A DNA stretch of 23,134 nt from Dehalococcoidia bacterium (GCA_023229725.1 JALNYR010000006.1:5574-28707); one strand, 5' to 3'. Positions 5,397 to 14,879 are shown, counted from the first letter of the stretch. The notes: generated by a model not told the origin, from the letters alone. Numbers and translations are program-made.

Positions 5397-5807
5397 GTGG
5401 GCAGAGCCAAGACGAGTCGGAGACGCCAAGACTTCGAGCTTGAAAGGGACCCAATCTGGTCTTTTCGATGGGTGAACCCCGACGGCAACATAGCAACAAC
5501 CGGTGGCTGCTGCATCTCCCCTTCGCCGGCAATTCTGGATATATGGCAACTCATAGCGCAAGCAAGATACGGGGAGCCAGAACAAGCGGACAGAGTTGCC
5601 AGGGATTTGGGTTACCTCGTGGACATGGAAGATGTCAATACAGGCGAACTCGTTACTGAGATTCTGCGCTTCGACTATGACGGCTCAGAGGTGAGAGCGG
5701 CAATGGGACTGGACCAGGACATGCCGCTGGTACGGGTCACAACCGAGCCCTCGAACCGATTGGCCTCCATCTTCGAACGACTACTCGGCAAGGAGTCCAA
5801 CGAATGA
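5397..5807 (+). CDS. Uncharacterised protein of the recombinase module
   Basis: 136 residues from GTG 5397, chosen because AGAGGAGG lies 5 nt upstream; an earlier in-frame ATA would overlap the previous gene. The N-terminus is basic (VGRAKTSRRRQDFELERD), followed by an acidic body with DPIWSFRWVNPDGNIATTGG and LARDLGYLVDMEDVNTGE-like segments. No family recognised, no signal peptide, no membrane helix. Its stop overlaps the recombinase start as ATGA, so the two are translationally coupled and it probably works with the recombinase, for example as an accessory or target-selection factor (inference). Confidence 0.7.
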   Translation: MGRAKTSRRRQDFELERDPIWSFRWVNPDGNIATTGGCCISPSPAILDIWQLIAQARYGEPEQADRVARDLGYLVDMEDVNTGELVTEILRFDYDGSEVRAAMGLDQDMPLVRVTTEPSNRLASIFERLLGKESNE

Positions 5808-7513
5808 CCGCGCCTAGCGGGGCCGTCTGGGCTCGAGTGAGCACGTCCGGTCAAGAGGAGTTGTCGCTTGATGATCAAGTGCGCCGGGCAACCGAAGAGC
5901 TCACTCGACAGGGCTACTCAGTGGACCACATTCTCAAAGAGACGTGGTCCTCTGAGGAGCTCGATAGGTCGCCGAAGTACCAGAAGCTGATTCGACTAGT
6001 CCAAGACCGAGAGGTCTCCGCAATCGCCTTTCTGAACAAGGATCGTTTGCCTGCCGACGAAATAGAGCGCCTCCTTTTCCTACGCGATTGCAGAGAGCAT
6101 GCAATCAAGCTCATCCCTTGCGAGGGACCGCCGGTTGCGGAGGGGGAGACCGCGGGACTTCTGGAGCACGTGGAGTCCTTCGCCAAGAGAATGCAGGTGA
6201 AACGCGCTCAGTCAGGAGCACGACAGGGTCTATTGGCCCGTGTCAGAAGCCGATACCTTCCAGCTACAAACCGCGCCTTCTTCGGCTATGAATGGAATGC
6301 CCAACAATCGATGTACGTTCCCGACCAGTACTATGTCTACGCGACACGGCTATGGAACATGGCCTTATCGGGTGAGACACTGCGCGGAATTGCACGGCGC
6401 CTGACAGGCGAGGGAGTGCCCACACCTAGAGGGGGCAAGGCATGGGCGAAATCGACCGTTGCGTGCATTCTCAGCAATCCCGCCTACAGCGGTCGATACG
6501 CGGCGCTCCGCACACGGCGAACAGCACCTGCAACTCGCCGAACAGAGAGCTACGGGAAGAGCAGCCACGAGTCCCGTCCAGACAGCGATTGGCGCTGGCT
6601 ACCGAATATGGTCGAGCGTCCAACGGTAACAGCGGAGCAGTTCGAGCAGGTGCAGAGGACTCTAGAACGGAACCGCATCGACGCCAGACGAAACTCCAAG
6701 AGAGAGTACCTGTTGCGCGGAAGGATAGTCTGTGGCTACTGCCTTGCCGAGGGCAGGAACCGGAAGTTCTATGGCGTACAGCCGAAGCATGGCCAGGCCG
6801 TCTACTCGTGTTCGGCTCACTGGGGAAACGACACCCGTTCATCCCAATGCCAATCGAAGAACCTGCCATGCGCTGCTCTGGAAGACGATGTGAAACATCG
6901 CATTCGTGTGCTTCTGGCAAACCCAGACATCTACGCTGCGGGACTGGCGATTCGGGCCAGCGCGGTCAGAGACACAGTCGCGCAACTCGAGAGTGAGATA
7001 CGGCAACTATCACACAATCGAGATAAGACCGTGAATGCCGAATCGAATCTCGCCGGGCTGTTGGCAGCAGGACGCGTAACGGACGAGGCATACGACGCTC
7101 AGAGGGACTCGCTGCTTCGACGTCGGGCTTGCATCGGTGCTACTCTTGCTGACACAACGCAACGCCTGCGGGATTTGCGGTTGGCCAGCGCACAGACGGA
7201 TACACTGCAGACCCTATCACACAAGCTGCGCCACGCGCTCGATAGCGCGAGTCCGGAAGACTGGTCTTTCATCTTCGATGCGCTCGACCTGAGGGTGCTC
7301 GCGCTTGAAGACGGCAAGTGGGAAGTAGAAGTGACCCTTGCGAGGCCTTCCGGTGTCTCCAATTGCGGGCGTAACTCCTTGCTGTACTTCTCCTTGCTGA
7401 CGTCCTGCGACTCGTCCACCTCGAGGAGCAGGTCGGCGGTGTGGCCGACCACGTTCGAGGTTTCCTCAGCGGAGAGGAAGACGCAGCGGGCGGAACCGAG
7501 GGCCACGATGTAG
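5804..7513 (+). CDS. Large serine recombinase, C-terminal end read-through
   Basis: 569 residues. Resolvase-type catalytic domain (about 6-145): WARVSTSGQ with Arg11 and the Ser13 nucleophile, and KDRL (Asp80-Arg81). Recombinase domain (about 155-290): FFGYEWN and GKAWAKSTVACILSNPAYSG. Zinc ribbon with C310, C313, C336 and C349. Coiled coil at about 385-460, then a closing FDALDLRVLALEDGKWEVEV strand region. Such enzymes join attP and attB with a two-base core. The last ~45 residues (from about 525) are an antisense reading of the adjacent terminase gene, so the original C-terminus has been altered by integration at that gene or has been extended. The start overlaps the upstream stop (ATGA). 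Confidence 0.93.
   Translation: MTAPSGAVWARVSTSGQEELSLDDQVRRATEELTRQGYSVDHILKETWSSEELDRSPKYQKLIRLVQDREVSAIAFLNKDRLPADEIERLLFLRDCREHAIKLIPCEGPPVAEGETAGLLEHVESFAKRMQVKRAQSGARQGLLARVRSRYLPATNRAFFGYEWNAQQSMYVPDQYYVYATRLWNMALSGETLRGIARRLTGEGVPTPRGGKAWAKSTVACILSNPAYSGRYAALRTRRTAPATRRTESYGKSSHESRPDSDWRWLPNMVERPTVTAEQFEQVQRTLERNRIDARRNSKREYLLRGRIVCGYCLAEGRNRKFYGVQPKHGQAVYSCSAHWGNDTRSSQCQSKNLPCAALEDDVKHRIRVLLANPDIYAAGLAIRASAVRDTVAQLESEIRQLSHNRDKTVNAESNLAGLLAAGRVTDEAYDAQRDSLLRRRACIGATLADTTQRLRDLRLASAQTDTLQTLSHKLRHALDSASPEDWSFIFDALDLRVLALEDGKWEVEVTLARPSGVSNCGRNSLLYFSLLTSCDSSTSRSRSAVWPTTFEVSSAERKTQRAEPRATM
7360..7380. other. Probable attachment-site junction of the recombinase module
   Basis: Recombinase-type coding sequence changes to antisense terminase sequence here. 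The terminase frame reads ...EKYSKELRP and then loses similarity at about 7366, while the recombinase frame loses its own character at about 7376. The crossover core must lie within or next to this overlap. No second copy of the flank was found in the window. Confidence 0.5.
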
Positions 7514-7794
7514 CCCATCTCGGCGTGGTACAGGCCGCCGAAGCCGTAGTCGTCGAGCCGGTCTTTGAGCCGGCGCATGGAGATGATGGTCTGGGGCTTG
7601 AAGGTGGGGGAGCACTTGATGATGGAGCCGCCGTCGGCCATGGAGAGCGTGAGCAGCAGCAGCTCGATGTGGGCGGATAGCTCGTTCTTGCCGCCCTGGC
7701 GGGCTATCTCGACCGAGAAGGTGAGGCCGGAGGCGTTGCGGACGCTCTGCACCACCGCCCTGGCGACCTCCTGCTGGTACGGCCGCAGTCTCAC
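7366..7794 (-). pseudogene. Phage terminase large subunit, 5' fragment
   Basis: About 143 residues from GTG 7794 (MRLRPYQQEVARAVVQSV...), matching the N-terminal ATPase part of large terminases: Walker-A-like IARQGGKNELSA (about 30-41), GSIIKCSPTF, and Walker B with catalytic acid LLLEVDESQDV (122-132), then KYSKELRP. The frame then continues into antisense of the recombinase (nominal stop 7099). The C-terminal half of the ATPase and the whole nuclease domain are missing, so it cannot package DNA. It is on the same strand as the phage genes at 1-3408 and may be the upstream remnant of the same prophage. Confidence 0.85.
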
Positions 7795-8161
7795 CCTTCC
7801 CCACCCCTCACACGCACAGGCACTCTCTTCGTGTATGCTGTCTGCGTATCATCCATATACATGACGAGCACAAGCCCCTGTTGGACGGCTTGTCTTGAAT
7901 ACTTCAAGTATATGACGTGTTTAGTGGAAGGTCAAGGGACCCAGAGTCTTTGCGGTCACCTTCAACGCCACTGCTACTCAACAGCTGCGGGAACAAAAGC
8001 ATCGGCCACAGTGGAATGGTATGCTGGCGCACTGCCAGCCTGCCCTGCTCGGTATCCATGATCTACAGTCCAGTCGCACGCACCGGTGTTATGATGTCTG
8101 CTACCGGCAGGTTCGCTCCCCTGGTGCACCTACCGGTTGGGATGGGCTGAAGGCGCGAGAC
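7795..8161. other. Non-coding gap with a small palindrome
   Basis: No gene supported. Contains CTTGAA-TAC-TTCAAG (7894-7908), a perfect 6-bp inverted repeat followed by TATATGACG, and a related ATATACATGACG at about 7853-7864. These could be regulator sites upstream of the large gene at 8162, but no convincing -35/-10 pair was found. Confidence 0.5.
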
Positions 8162-11100
8162 ATGAGCGCAGCACAGAAGCAGCTTGCGAACCCCTTCTCC
8201 ACGGGTGGCGGTGGAGGCTCTTTCGAAATCCAAGTCCAGGCACTCTACGTAGCGTGCATGCTCGTTGGTGGTTTCGTACCCTGTCTCTCGGGATACGGCA
8301 TCACGAAGATCAAGCTACAAGGTCGATATGCTGGGTACCAAACGGACGACCTGATTGTGTTCGCCAGGAGACTGCCAGGCGAGCAATCCCGGAAGATGCT
8401 GGCGCAGATTAGGCATTCCATATCGGTCACAGAGCAAGACCACGAATTCGCAGATGTGATTGGGCGGGCTTGGGCCGACTTCAACAACCCTCAGGTATTC
8501 TCAAGAGGGATTGACAGCATTGCCCTAATCACCGGTCCGCTGACCTCGACCGACGCGGATGTCCGACGTGGAATCCTTGGGCAAGCCCGCTCCTGCGAGA
8601 GCTCCAACGAGTTCTTCGAGAGGGTCCAACTTGCCAAGTTCGTCAGCAACGCGACCCGCAAGAAGCTCGCAGCTTTCCGGAAGCAGCTGGACAAAGCCAA
8701 CAGGGGCAACCGGGTCTCCGACGACGAGGTCTTCGAGTTTCTCAGACACTTCCATCTGCTCTGCTACGACTTGGACGTCACAGACGGGGTCTCCCTTGCA
8801 TCTGCACTCACTCTCATCGAGCAGTATGCACCTGGCCGTGCGGAGGACTTGTGGGCCAGGATTCTCCGCGAGGTACAGTTCGCGGATCAAAGCGCAGGCA
8901 CCGTGACTGTTGACTCGCTGCCTGAAGACGTCCGTTCGGCGTTTCGTGGGCTCGGTGAGCGCACCATCCCTGCCGAGCTGAATCCAATGGCCTCGCAAGA
9001 GGCAGACCGCAGCCAACTCCACCATCCGTCCGCACTGGCAGTCGCAAGCCTCATCGGTTCCTGGGACGACAGGTCTGAGGCAGACCAAGCTACAGCAAGC
9101 ATCCTCGCGGGAGAAGCCTATGAGAGCTGGAGAACCAAGCTGGCGGAGAGCCTCAATCTTCCCGACAGCCTGCTCCGTGCCGCGAACGGGGTCTGGGCGG
9201 TCACGGAACGCAGGAGGCTGCTGGAAGCCACGAGCCAGAGCATCTTCGACAGTCACCTAGATGCCTTGAAGGACAGCGCGGTATTCGTCCTCATGGAGCG
9301 CGACCCCAAGTTCGAATTGCCACCGGAAGACCGGTATGCAGCGCGCATCTACGGCAAGACCCTCAGACACTCCGCACGTCTACGGGAGGGTCTGGCCGAA
9401 GGCCTGGCTCTTCTAGCGAGCCATTCGACCGCTCTGACGTGTTGCTCAAGAGACAAGGTTGAGAATGTGGTCGTGTCGACGGTCCGCACGGTGTTGGAGC
9501 ATGCGGACTGGCAACTGTGGGGCAGTCTGAACAGACTCCTTCCCTCGCTTGCCGAAGCAGCTCCGATGGAGTTCTTGCACGCGGTCGAATCGGCGATGGA
9601 ACGCAGACCATGCCCATTCAACGAACTCTTTGCCCAAGAAGGAAGAGGCATAGTCGGAGAGAACTACCTTACTGGGCTGCTATGGGCGCTGGAAGCGCTG
9701 GCGTGGGAGGAACAGTACTTGGTTCCTGTATCGTTCGTTCTCGGTGAGCTGGCGTCGATTGACCCCGGCGGGAGTTGGCGAACCGTCCCGCGAACTCGCT
9801 GACGACCGTCTTTCTTCCTTGGTTTCCGCAGACGATGGCGCCCCTTGAGAAACGCCGCGTCGCACTTGAGACTCTTCGTGCAGAGGTCCCATCGGCAGCG
9901 TGGAGACTGCTCCTCAGCCTGTTGCCCAGTCAGCGTCAGAGTACCATGGGTTCGTACAAGCCCAAGTGGCGGACTTCGATATCAGAAGAGCAGCCCGCCA
10001 AAGTCACCCCAAGAGAGTACTGGCAGCAGGTGGAGGTCTACGCCTCTCTGGCAGTCGACATGGCCAAGGACAATAATACCCGTCTGCTGGAGATGACCAG
10101 TCATCTCGAGAGTCTCCCTCCGCCGTTGATGGCGAGGATCCTGGAGCACTTGTCTTCACCGAGCATAGTTGGACTATCGGAAGATGAACGCGTGCCACTC
10201 TGGGCGAACCTGACGCAACTAGTGTCCAAGCACCGGCGTCACGCGGCTGCTCGGTGGGCGCTCAATCCAGAGGTGCTTTCGACAATCGAACAGACAGCCA
10301 GCAGGCTGGCCCCATCTAGCCGTCCGAATCTACATCGCAGGTTGTTTGAAGAGCGAGCGTATGACCTCTTCGATGGTGAGGGAAATTGGGAGGAACAGCA
10401 GAGGAGGCTTGAAGAACTCCGCGAGGCGGCAGTCCGCGACATACTGCAGAACGAAAGTGCGGATGCCGTCGTTCGTTTCGCAGAGTCTGTCGAGTCTTCG
10501 CCGGAGGTGGGACACATTCTTGGTCTCGTTGCAGAACCAAGCGTCGATTCCCTTGTCTTGCCGTGCCTCCTGGAATCGGAGAACAGGCGACTGGTGAACT
10601 TCGCGTGCGGCTACGTCCGTGGCCGATACGCCGGGCATGGCTGGAGTTGGGTAGACCAGATTGACAAACGCAATTGGTCGGAGACTCAGTTGGGACTGTT
10701 TCTCGGTCATCTGCCCTTTGCGGCGGACACGTGGAAACGAGTACAAGACCTGCTCGAAGGAGCGGAGTACGAGTACTGGCGCAGAGTCCAGGGCAATCCC
10801 TACCAATCACCCGACGACCTAGATACAGGGGTCGATCAACTCTTGAAGTACGGCAGGCCTCTGGCTGCGATTGACTGTATGTGGAGTGTCACACACAGCG
10901 GAAAGGTCCCGGATGCGGCACGCGCAGTCCGAGCACTTCTTGCCGCCCTGACGTCAACTGAGGAGTCCCACTCTGGTATGGCGCATCATGCAATTGTGGA
11001 TCTCATCAAGACCCTACAAGACAACCCCAACACAAGCGCGGATGACCTCACCAAGATTGAATGGGCCTACCTTCCGCTTCTTCAGGCCGACGGCCGTGTG

Positions 11101-11712
11101 TCACCCAGGACTCTGGAGAGGCGCCTCGCGTCCGACCCAGAGTTCTTCTGTGAGGCCATCCGCATGGTGTACCGGTCGAAGACGGGGACCGAAGCGAAGA
11201 CAGCACACTCCGATGTCGAACGAGCAATGGCCGAGAAGGCATACAGCCTCCTGCATGAGTGGCGAACGCCCCCAGGACTGCAGCCTGACGGCTCGTTCTC
11301 CGGAGAGAAGCTCCTCGAATGGCTCGGCACGGTGAAGGAATCGTCTCGGCAGTCTGGCCACCTAGAAGTGGCGCTCACCCATTTGGGATCCGTACTGTAC
11401 CACTGTCCCCTCGACTCCGACGGTCTCTGGCTGCATCGCTCCGCCGCCGATGTGCTGAACGCGAAAGATGCTGAAGACATCCGAAGTGGGTTTGCGACAG
11501 CCATCTTCAATTCGCGTGGCGTGCACTCGGTAGACCCGACTGCAAAGCCGGAGCTGGCATTGTCCGCCCAATACAGGAGGAAAGCCGACCAAGCAGAAGA
11601 CGCTGGATATCATCGACTCGCTACCACCATGAGAGGCTTGGCCGAGTCCTACGAAAGGGACGCGCGAAGAATCGTCGAGGAGCACGGCGGTGATGGCCGC
11701 AGTGACTCGTAG
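8162..11712 (+). pseudogene. Large nuclease-like/helical-repeat protein, split by a 1-nt deletion
   Basis: Two frames form one gene. Frame one starts at ATG 8162 (MSAAQKQLANPFSTGGGGG) and is true to about residue 539 (Trp at 9776-9778), then reads eight wrong codons to a stop at 9800-9802. Frame two carries on from 9778 (ANRPANSLTTVFLPW) to 11712. Restoring one G in the TTGG run at 9775-9778 gives 1183 residues. The N-terminus looks like a PD-(D/E)XK nuclease: FE (E22), TDDLIV (D62/D63), QIRHSIS (Q82-x-R84). The remainder is an alpha-solenoid-like helical body with no P-loop. From memory, long proteins beginning NPFSTGGGG.FE occur in many bacteria and I suspect a defence role; the family name is not certain. 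The frameshift could also be an assembly error. Confidence 0.8.
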
Positions 11713-12005
11713 GAGCAACCACGCCGGAGGTTCCGGAGACGTCACGTTCGGTTGGCCCGCGCGTCCAAGCGCCCGCAAGTCGGACGCCAAGTGCCTCTTA
11801 CCGAGCGTCCGTCGCTGTGTTGCTGCAGGTGACCAGTACGGTGCCCCCGGTATCAGAGGTACACATGATGAGGCCGTGTGCGGACCAAGGAACGCGGCTC
11901 AGAGACCGAAGACCCGATTCCCGAACGTGGTGGCTGGCGCATGACGAGGACTACATGCTGCGTACCTGAAGCCCGACCATCGTGGCATGCAGAGAGAGGT
12001 GACAG

Positions 12006-12857
12006 ATGCACATAGACATCCTTACTGCATCTCAGCTGCTAACGGCAATCGGCACATTGGCACTCGCGGGAGTCGCAGTGACCAGCATCCGCTCGTCAAA
12101 CGCGACCGTGCGTCACCTTTCCGAACAGCTGCGATATCAACGAAGTCAGCTCATTCCGTACGTCAACGTCACCGAGTGGCACATGGAGGGGAACCGGGTG
12201 CACGCCACTCTCGAGAACCCGACCAAGGCGATGGCGCTGTGGGTCGGACTGCGAGCTGACTTCTTCGTCGTTGACGTCGCGACATATGCCGCTCCTGACG
12301 CCTCAGGGAAGCGGCTTAGTGAGGAACAAGCCGCGGGGATTTGCCAAGCGGGAGGCCAAGTATATGGCAAGTACGAGTTGGCATACCCTGTGTCGAGGCA
12401 GAAGCTGAAGCACGAAGGGACCACAGTTGAGCATGTCGGAGTAACAACGTTCGCGGTGACCGGGCTCTGCGGCGCCCTTCTCAGACCCGAGAGTAGTGCC
12501 GCAGTGCAGTTCGTGCCTCGTTTCGGCGTGAGGAAGTTGAGACCCAGAGTGCTGCAGACCTTCGATTTCGAAGAGCTCCGGCCACTGCTTGAGCGCAATA
12601 GGCTGTCGCACTTCGCGGTGAGTCTGGCGCTAGTCTACAAGGACATCTCCGAGGCTCCGGTAGGCTATGACACGCTCGCCAACTTCGCCGCGCCCCTTGA
12701 TGAGGCACCATCCCTGGAGGCAGCATACGCATCAAACCATCTCGTGGACTTTATCGCACTCAGTCACTCCCAAATGACGGGCCCCAAGTTGTTCTTCGAT
12801 GATGCTTTGTATCGGTGTATGCGGACAGATTGGTCGCGGGACGAAGCGAATGAGTGA
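12006..12857 (+). CDS. Membrane-anchored protein of unknown function
   Basis: 283 residues from ATG 12006 with AGAGAGGTGAC about 5 nt upstream. One N-terminal membrane helix (about 8-27, LLTAIGTLALAGVAVTSI) is followed by a coiled segment and a soluble domain that begins LIPYVNVTEWHMEGNRVHATLENPTKAMALWVG, a small beta-sandwich-like pattern common in proteins with one N-terminal helix and a cytoplasmic domain. No catalytic motif recognised. It follows the broken large gene by about 290 nt on the same strand. I see nothing else in that interval. Partnership with the large gene is only positional. Confidence 0.75.
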   Translation: MHIDILTASQLLTAIGTLALAGVAVTSIRSSNATVRHLSEQLRYQRSQLIPYVNVTEWHMEGNRVHATLENPTKAMALWVGLRADFFVVDVATYAAPDASGKRLSEEQAAGICQAGGQVYGKYELAYPVSRQKLKHEGTTVEHVGVTTFAVTGLCGALLRPESSAAVQFVPRFGVRKLRPRVLQTFDFEELRPLLERNRLSHFAVSLALVYKDISEAPVGYDTLANFAAPLDEAPSLEAAYASNHLVDFIALSHSQMTGPKLFFDDALYRCMRTDWSRDEANE

Positions 12858-12872
12858 CACGTTAGGCATTCC

Positions 12873-12986
12873 GCGGACACCACACTCAATTCATCCGCAC
12901 GTTCAGAAGCCGCTCCGGCGACGCGTCCGGCACGCCCCGCAGGCCCACCATAGCTTTGTGCCATCAGAGATGAGTGCGGTGTCCCC
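12873..12986. repeat. RAYT/REP-like element, copy 1
   Basis: 114 bp starting GCGGACACCACACTCAATTC and ending TGAGTGCGGTGTCCCC. The ends are imperfect inverted repeats. It lies about 30 nt beyond the 3' end of the truncated methyltransferase, mirroring copy 3 beside the intact one. Confidence 0.85.
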
Positions 12987-13017
12987 ATATCTCCAATCCG
13001 CCGGATGCCACAACTCA

Positions 13018-13625
13018 TCACCGCTTCATGAGCGCGAACACGCCCCAGCCGGTGTATTCACGCGTGTACCGGGCGTAGCGCTCAGGTTCCGAGGTCAGTT
13101 GGGCTCGAACCTCTTTCGCGAAGTCATCGCCGGGATTCGCTTCGAGCCACCGGCGCATGGTGAGCCATTTGGCCGCCTCGTATCTGTCCCAGCCGTCCTG
13201 GTCTGCCAGAACCATCTCCACGACGTCATAGCCAAGGGGGCCGAAAGACGCGAGCAGTTCCGGAAGCGTGAGGAATTCGGAGATTGAGGTGGCAAGACAC
13301 CCCCTGGCAACATCTTCCGTCGGCGGCAACTGCCGCCAGTAGGGCTCGCCGATGAGGATAATCCCTCCGGTGCGGAGGCTCTGCGCCAGAAGCTCGATGG
13401 TGCCGGCTACTCCTCCACCGATCCACGTGGCGCCGACACAGGCTGCCACATCGACTTTTTCATCGGCGACGTAGCCGGCAGCGTCGCCGTGGATGAACTT
13501 GACTCGGTCACCGACGCCGAGTTCTTCAGCGCGGAGTCTCGCTTGCCCGGAGAACAACTGGCTCATGTCGATGCCGGTACCGATGACTCCGTAATCGCGT
13601 GCCCAGGTGCACAGCATCTCCCCCG
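13018..13625 (-). pseudogene. SAM methyltransferase, 5'-truncated paralogue
   Basis: About 200 residues that align along their whole length with the intact methyltransferase at 14106-14852; I count 16 differences over 199 residues. The match ends at 13625, a few bases from copy 2 of the REP-like element, so the first ~48 residues including the SAM-binding motif VLDLGSGSGE are gone. An internal ATG (13617) preceded by GGGGGAG could still start translation, but the product would lack motif I and be unable to bind SAM normally. Probably a non-functional duplicate. Confidence 0.88.
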
Positions 13626-13632
13626 GAATTCC

Positions 13633-13746
13633 GGGGACACCACACTTAATTCATCTGCACGTTCGGAAACCGCTCCGACGAGGCCTCGGGCACGCCCTGC
13701 AGGCCCACTGTAGCTTTGCGCTATCGGAGATAAGTGTGGTGTCCCC
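13633..13746. repeat. RAYT/REP-like element, copy 2
   Basis: 114 bp with perfect 16-bp terminal inverted repeats, GGGGACACCACACTTA and TAAGTGTGGTGTCCCC. The left flank is GGAATTCC. It sits exactly where the truncated methyltransferase loses its 5' end and ends 5-8 nt before the CAP-domain fragment. Confidence 0.92.
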
Positions 13747-13751
13747 AGATT

Positions 13752-13978
13752 TCAGGCGACAAACGTCTTGCCGTTTCGCCGGGCGATGCCGACTCCTGCC
13801 TTCGTGACCCTCGGACTCAGGAGATACTCACGGTGCCCGGCTTTGCTGTGAAGCCAGCAGTCGACAATCTGGCGGGGGCTGAAGCTCGGACCCCCTTCAG
13901 CAAGATTCTCGCCGCCTTGGAAGGCGTATCGATGCGAATGCACCAGTCGACCGACTCTGGCACAGTAGTTCGCCTGGA
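13752..13978 (-). pseudogene. CAP/SCP-domain protein fragment
   Basis: About 75 residues trapped between two REP-like elements. It shows CAP-superfamily (YkwD/PR-1-like) signatures: RVGRLVHSH (metal-site His), GGENLAEG, and IVDCWLHSKAGHREYLLSP followed by TKAGVGIA. Upstream parts of the domain and any signal peptide are missing; the frame upstream of about 13978 is the repeat itself (MVSPEF). Full CAP domains are about 120-150 residues, so this is a remnant. Intact relatives are usually secreted. Confidence 0.75.
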
Positions 13979-13983
13979 ATTCC

Positions 13984-14097
13984 GGGGACACCACACTTAA
14001 TTCATCTGCACGTTCAGAAGCCGCTCCGACAAGGCCTCCGGCACGTCCTGCAGGCTCACCATAGCTCTGCGGCCCCGGAGATAAGCGTGGTGTCCCC
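13984..14097. repeat. RAYT/REP-like element, copy 3
   Basis: 114 bp, GGGGACACCACACTTAATTC to ATAAGCGTGGTGTCCCC, with left flank GGAATTCC as in copy 2. It is followed 8 nt later by the 3' end of the intact methyltransferase. Confidence 0.92.
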
Positions 14098-14105
14098 GTA
14101 TTTCA

Positions 14106-14852
14106 TCACCGCTTCATCAGCGCGAACACGCCCCAGCCGGTGTATTCACGCGTGTACGTGGCGTAGCGCCCGGGTTCCGAGGTCAGTTGGGTTCGAACCT
14201 CTTTCGCCAACTCGTCGTCGGGATTGGCCTCAAGCCACCGGCGCATGGTGAGCCATTTGGCCGCCTCGTATCTGTCCCAGCCGTCCTGGTCCGCCAGAAC
14301 CATTTCAACGACGTCATAGCCAAGATGGCCGAAAGACGCGAGAAGTTCCGGAAGCGTGAGGAATTCGGAGATTGAGGTGGCAAGGCACCCTTTGGCAACG
14401 TCTTCCGTCGGCGGCAACTGCCGCCAGTAGGGCTCGCCGATGAGGATGAGCCCTCCGGTGCGGAGGCTCCGCGCCAGCAGCTCGATGGTGCCGGCTACTC
14501 CTCCACCAATCCACGTGGCGCCGACACAGGCTGCCACATCGACCTTCTCGTCCGAGACGTAGCCGGCAGCATCGCCATGGATGAACTTGACCCGGTCAGC
14601 GACGCCGAGTTCTTCAGCGCGGAGTTTCGCCTGCCCCGTGAACAACTTGCTCATGTCGACGCCGGTGCCGATGACTCCGTAATCGCGTGCCCAGGTGCAC
14701 AGCATCTCCCCCGAACCGCTGCCGAGGTCGAGCACCCGGGTCCCCGGTTCCAGGCGCAGCGCCGCGCCGAGCGTGGCGAACTTCTCGGGCGTGAACGGGT
14801 TGTGGATGCGGTGAGCACTTTCAGTGATGTTGAATATCCGTGGAATGTCCAA
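14106..14852 (-). CDS. Class I SAM-dependent methyltransferase
   Basis: 248 residues from TTG 14852, chosen because AAGGAGG lies 9 nt upstream (plus-strand 14862-14868). Rossmann-type motif I VLDLGSGSGE (40-49), acidic end of strand 2 in GTGVDMS (D66), RVKFIHGDAAGY (D94), then a post-motif AACVGATWIGGG and a C-terminal extension DRYEAAKWLTMRRWLEANP that probably helps bind substrate. Substrate not predictable from sequence; resembles small-molecule (type 11/25) methyltransferases rather than DNA or rRNA enzymes. Flanked on both sides by REP-like elements and duplicated in truncated form at 13018-13625. Confidence 0.9.
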   Translation of the reverse strand: MDIPRIFNITESAHRIHNPFTPEKFATLGAALRLEPGTRVLDLGSGSGEMLCTWARDYGVIGTGVDMSKLFTGQAKLRAEELGVADRVKFIHGDAAGYVSDEKVDVAACVGATWIGGGVAGTIELLARSLRTGGLILIGEPYWRQLPPTEDVAKGCLATSISEFLTLPELLASFGHLGYDVVEMVLADQDGWDRYEAAKWLTMRRWLEANPDDELAKEVRTQLTSEPGRYATYTREYTGWGVFALMKR

Positions 14853-14879
14853 TTCGGGAAACCTCCTTATGCGAGTTCC

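Noticed and set aside
9770..9805. Programmed -1 frameshift joining the two halves of the large gene
   Set aside because: No slippery heptamer, internal ribosome site or downstream structure is evident at GGAGTTGGCG; one missing G explains it.
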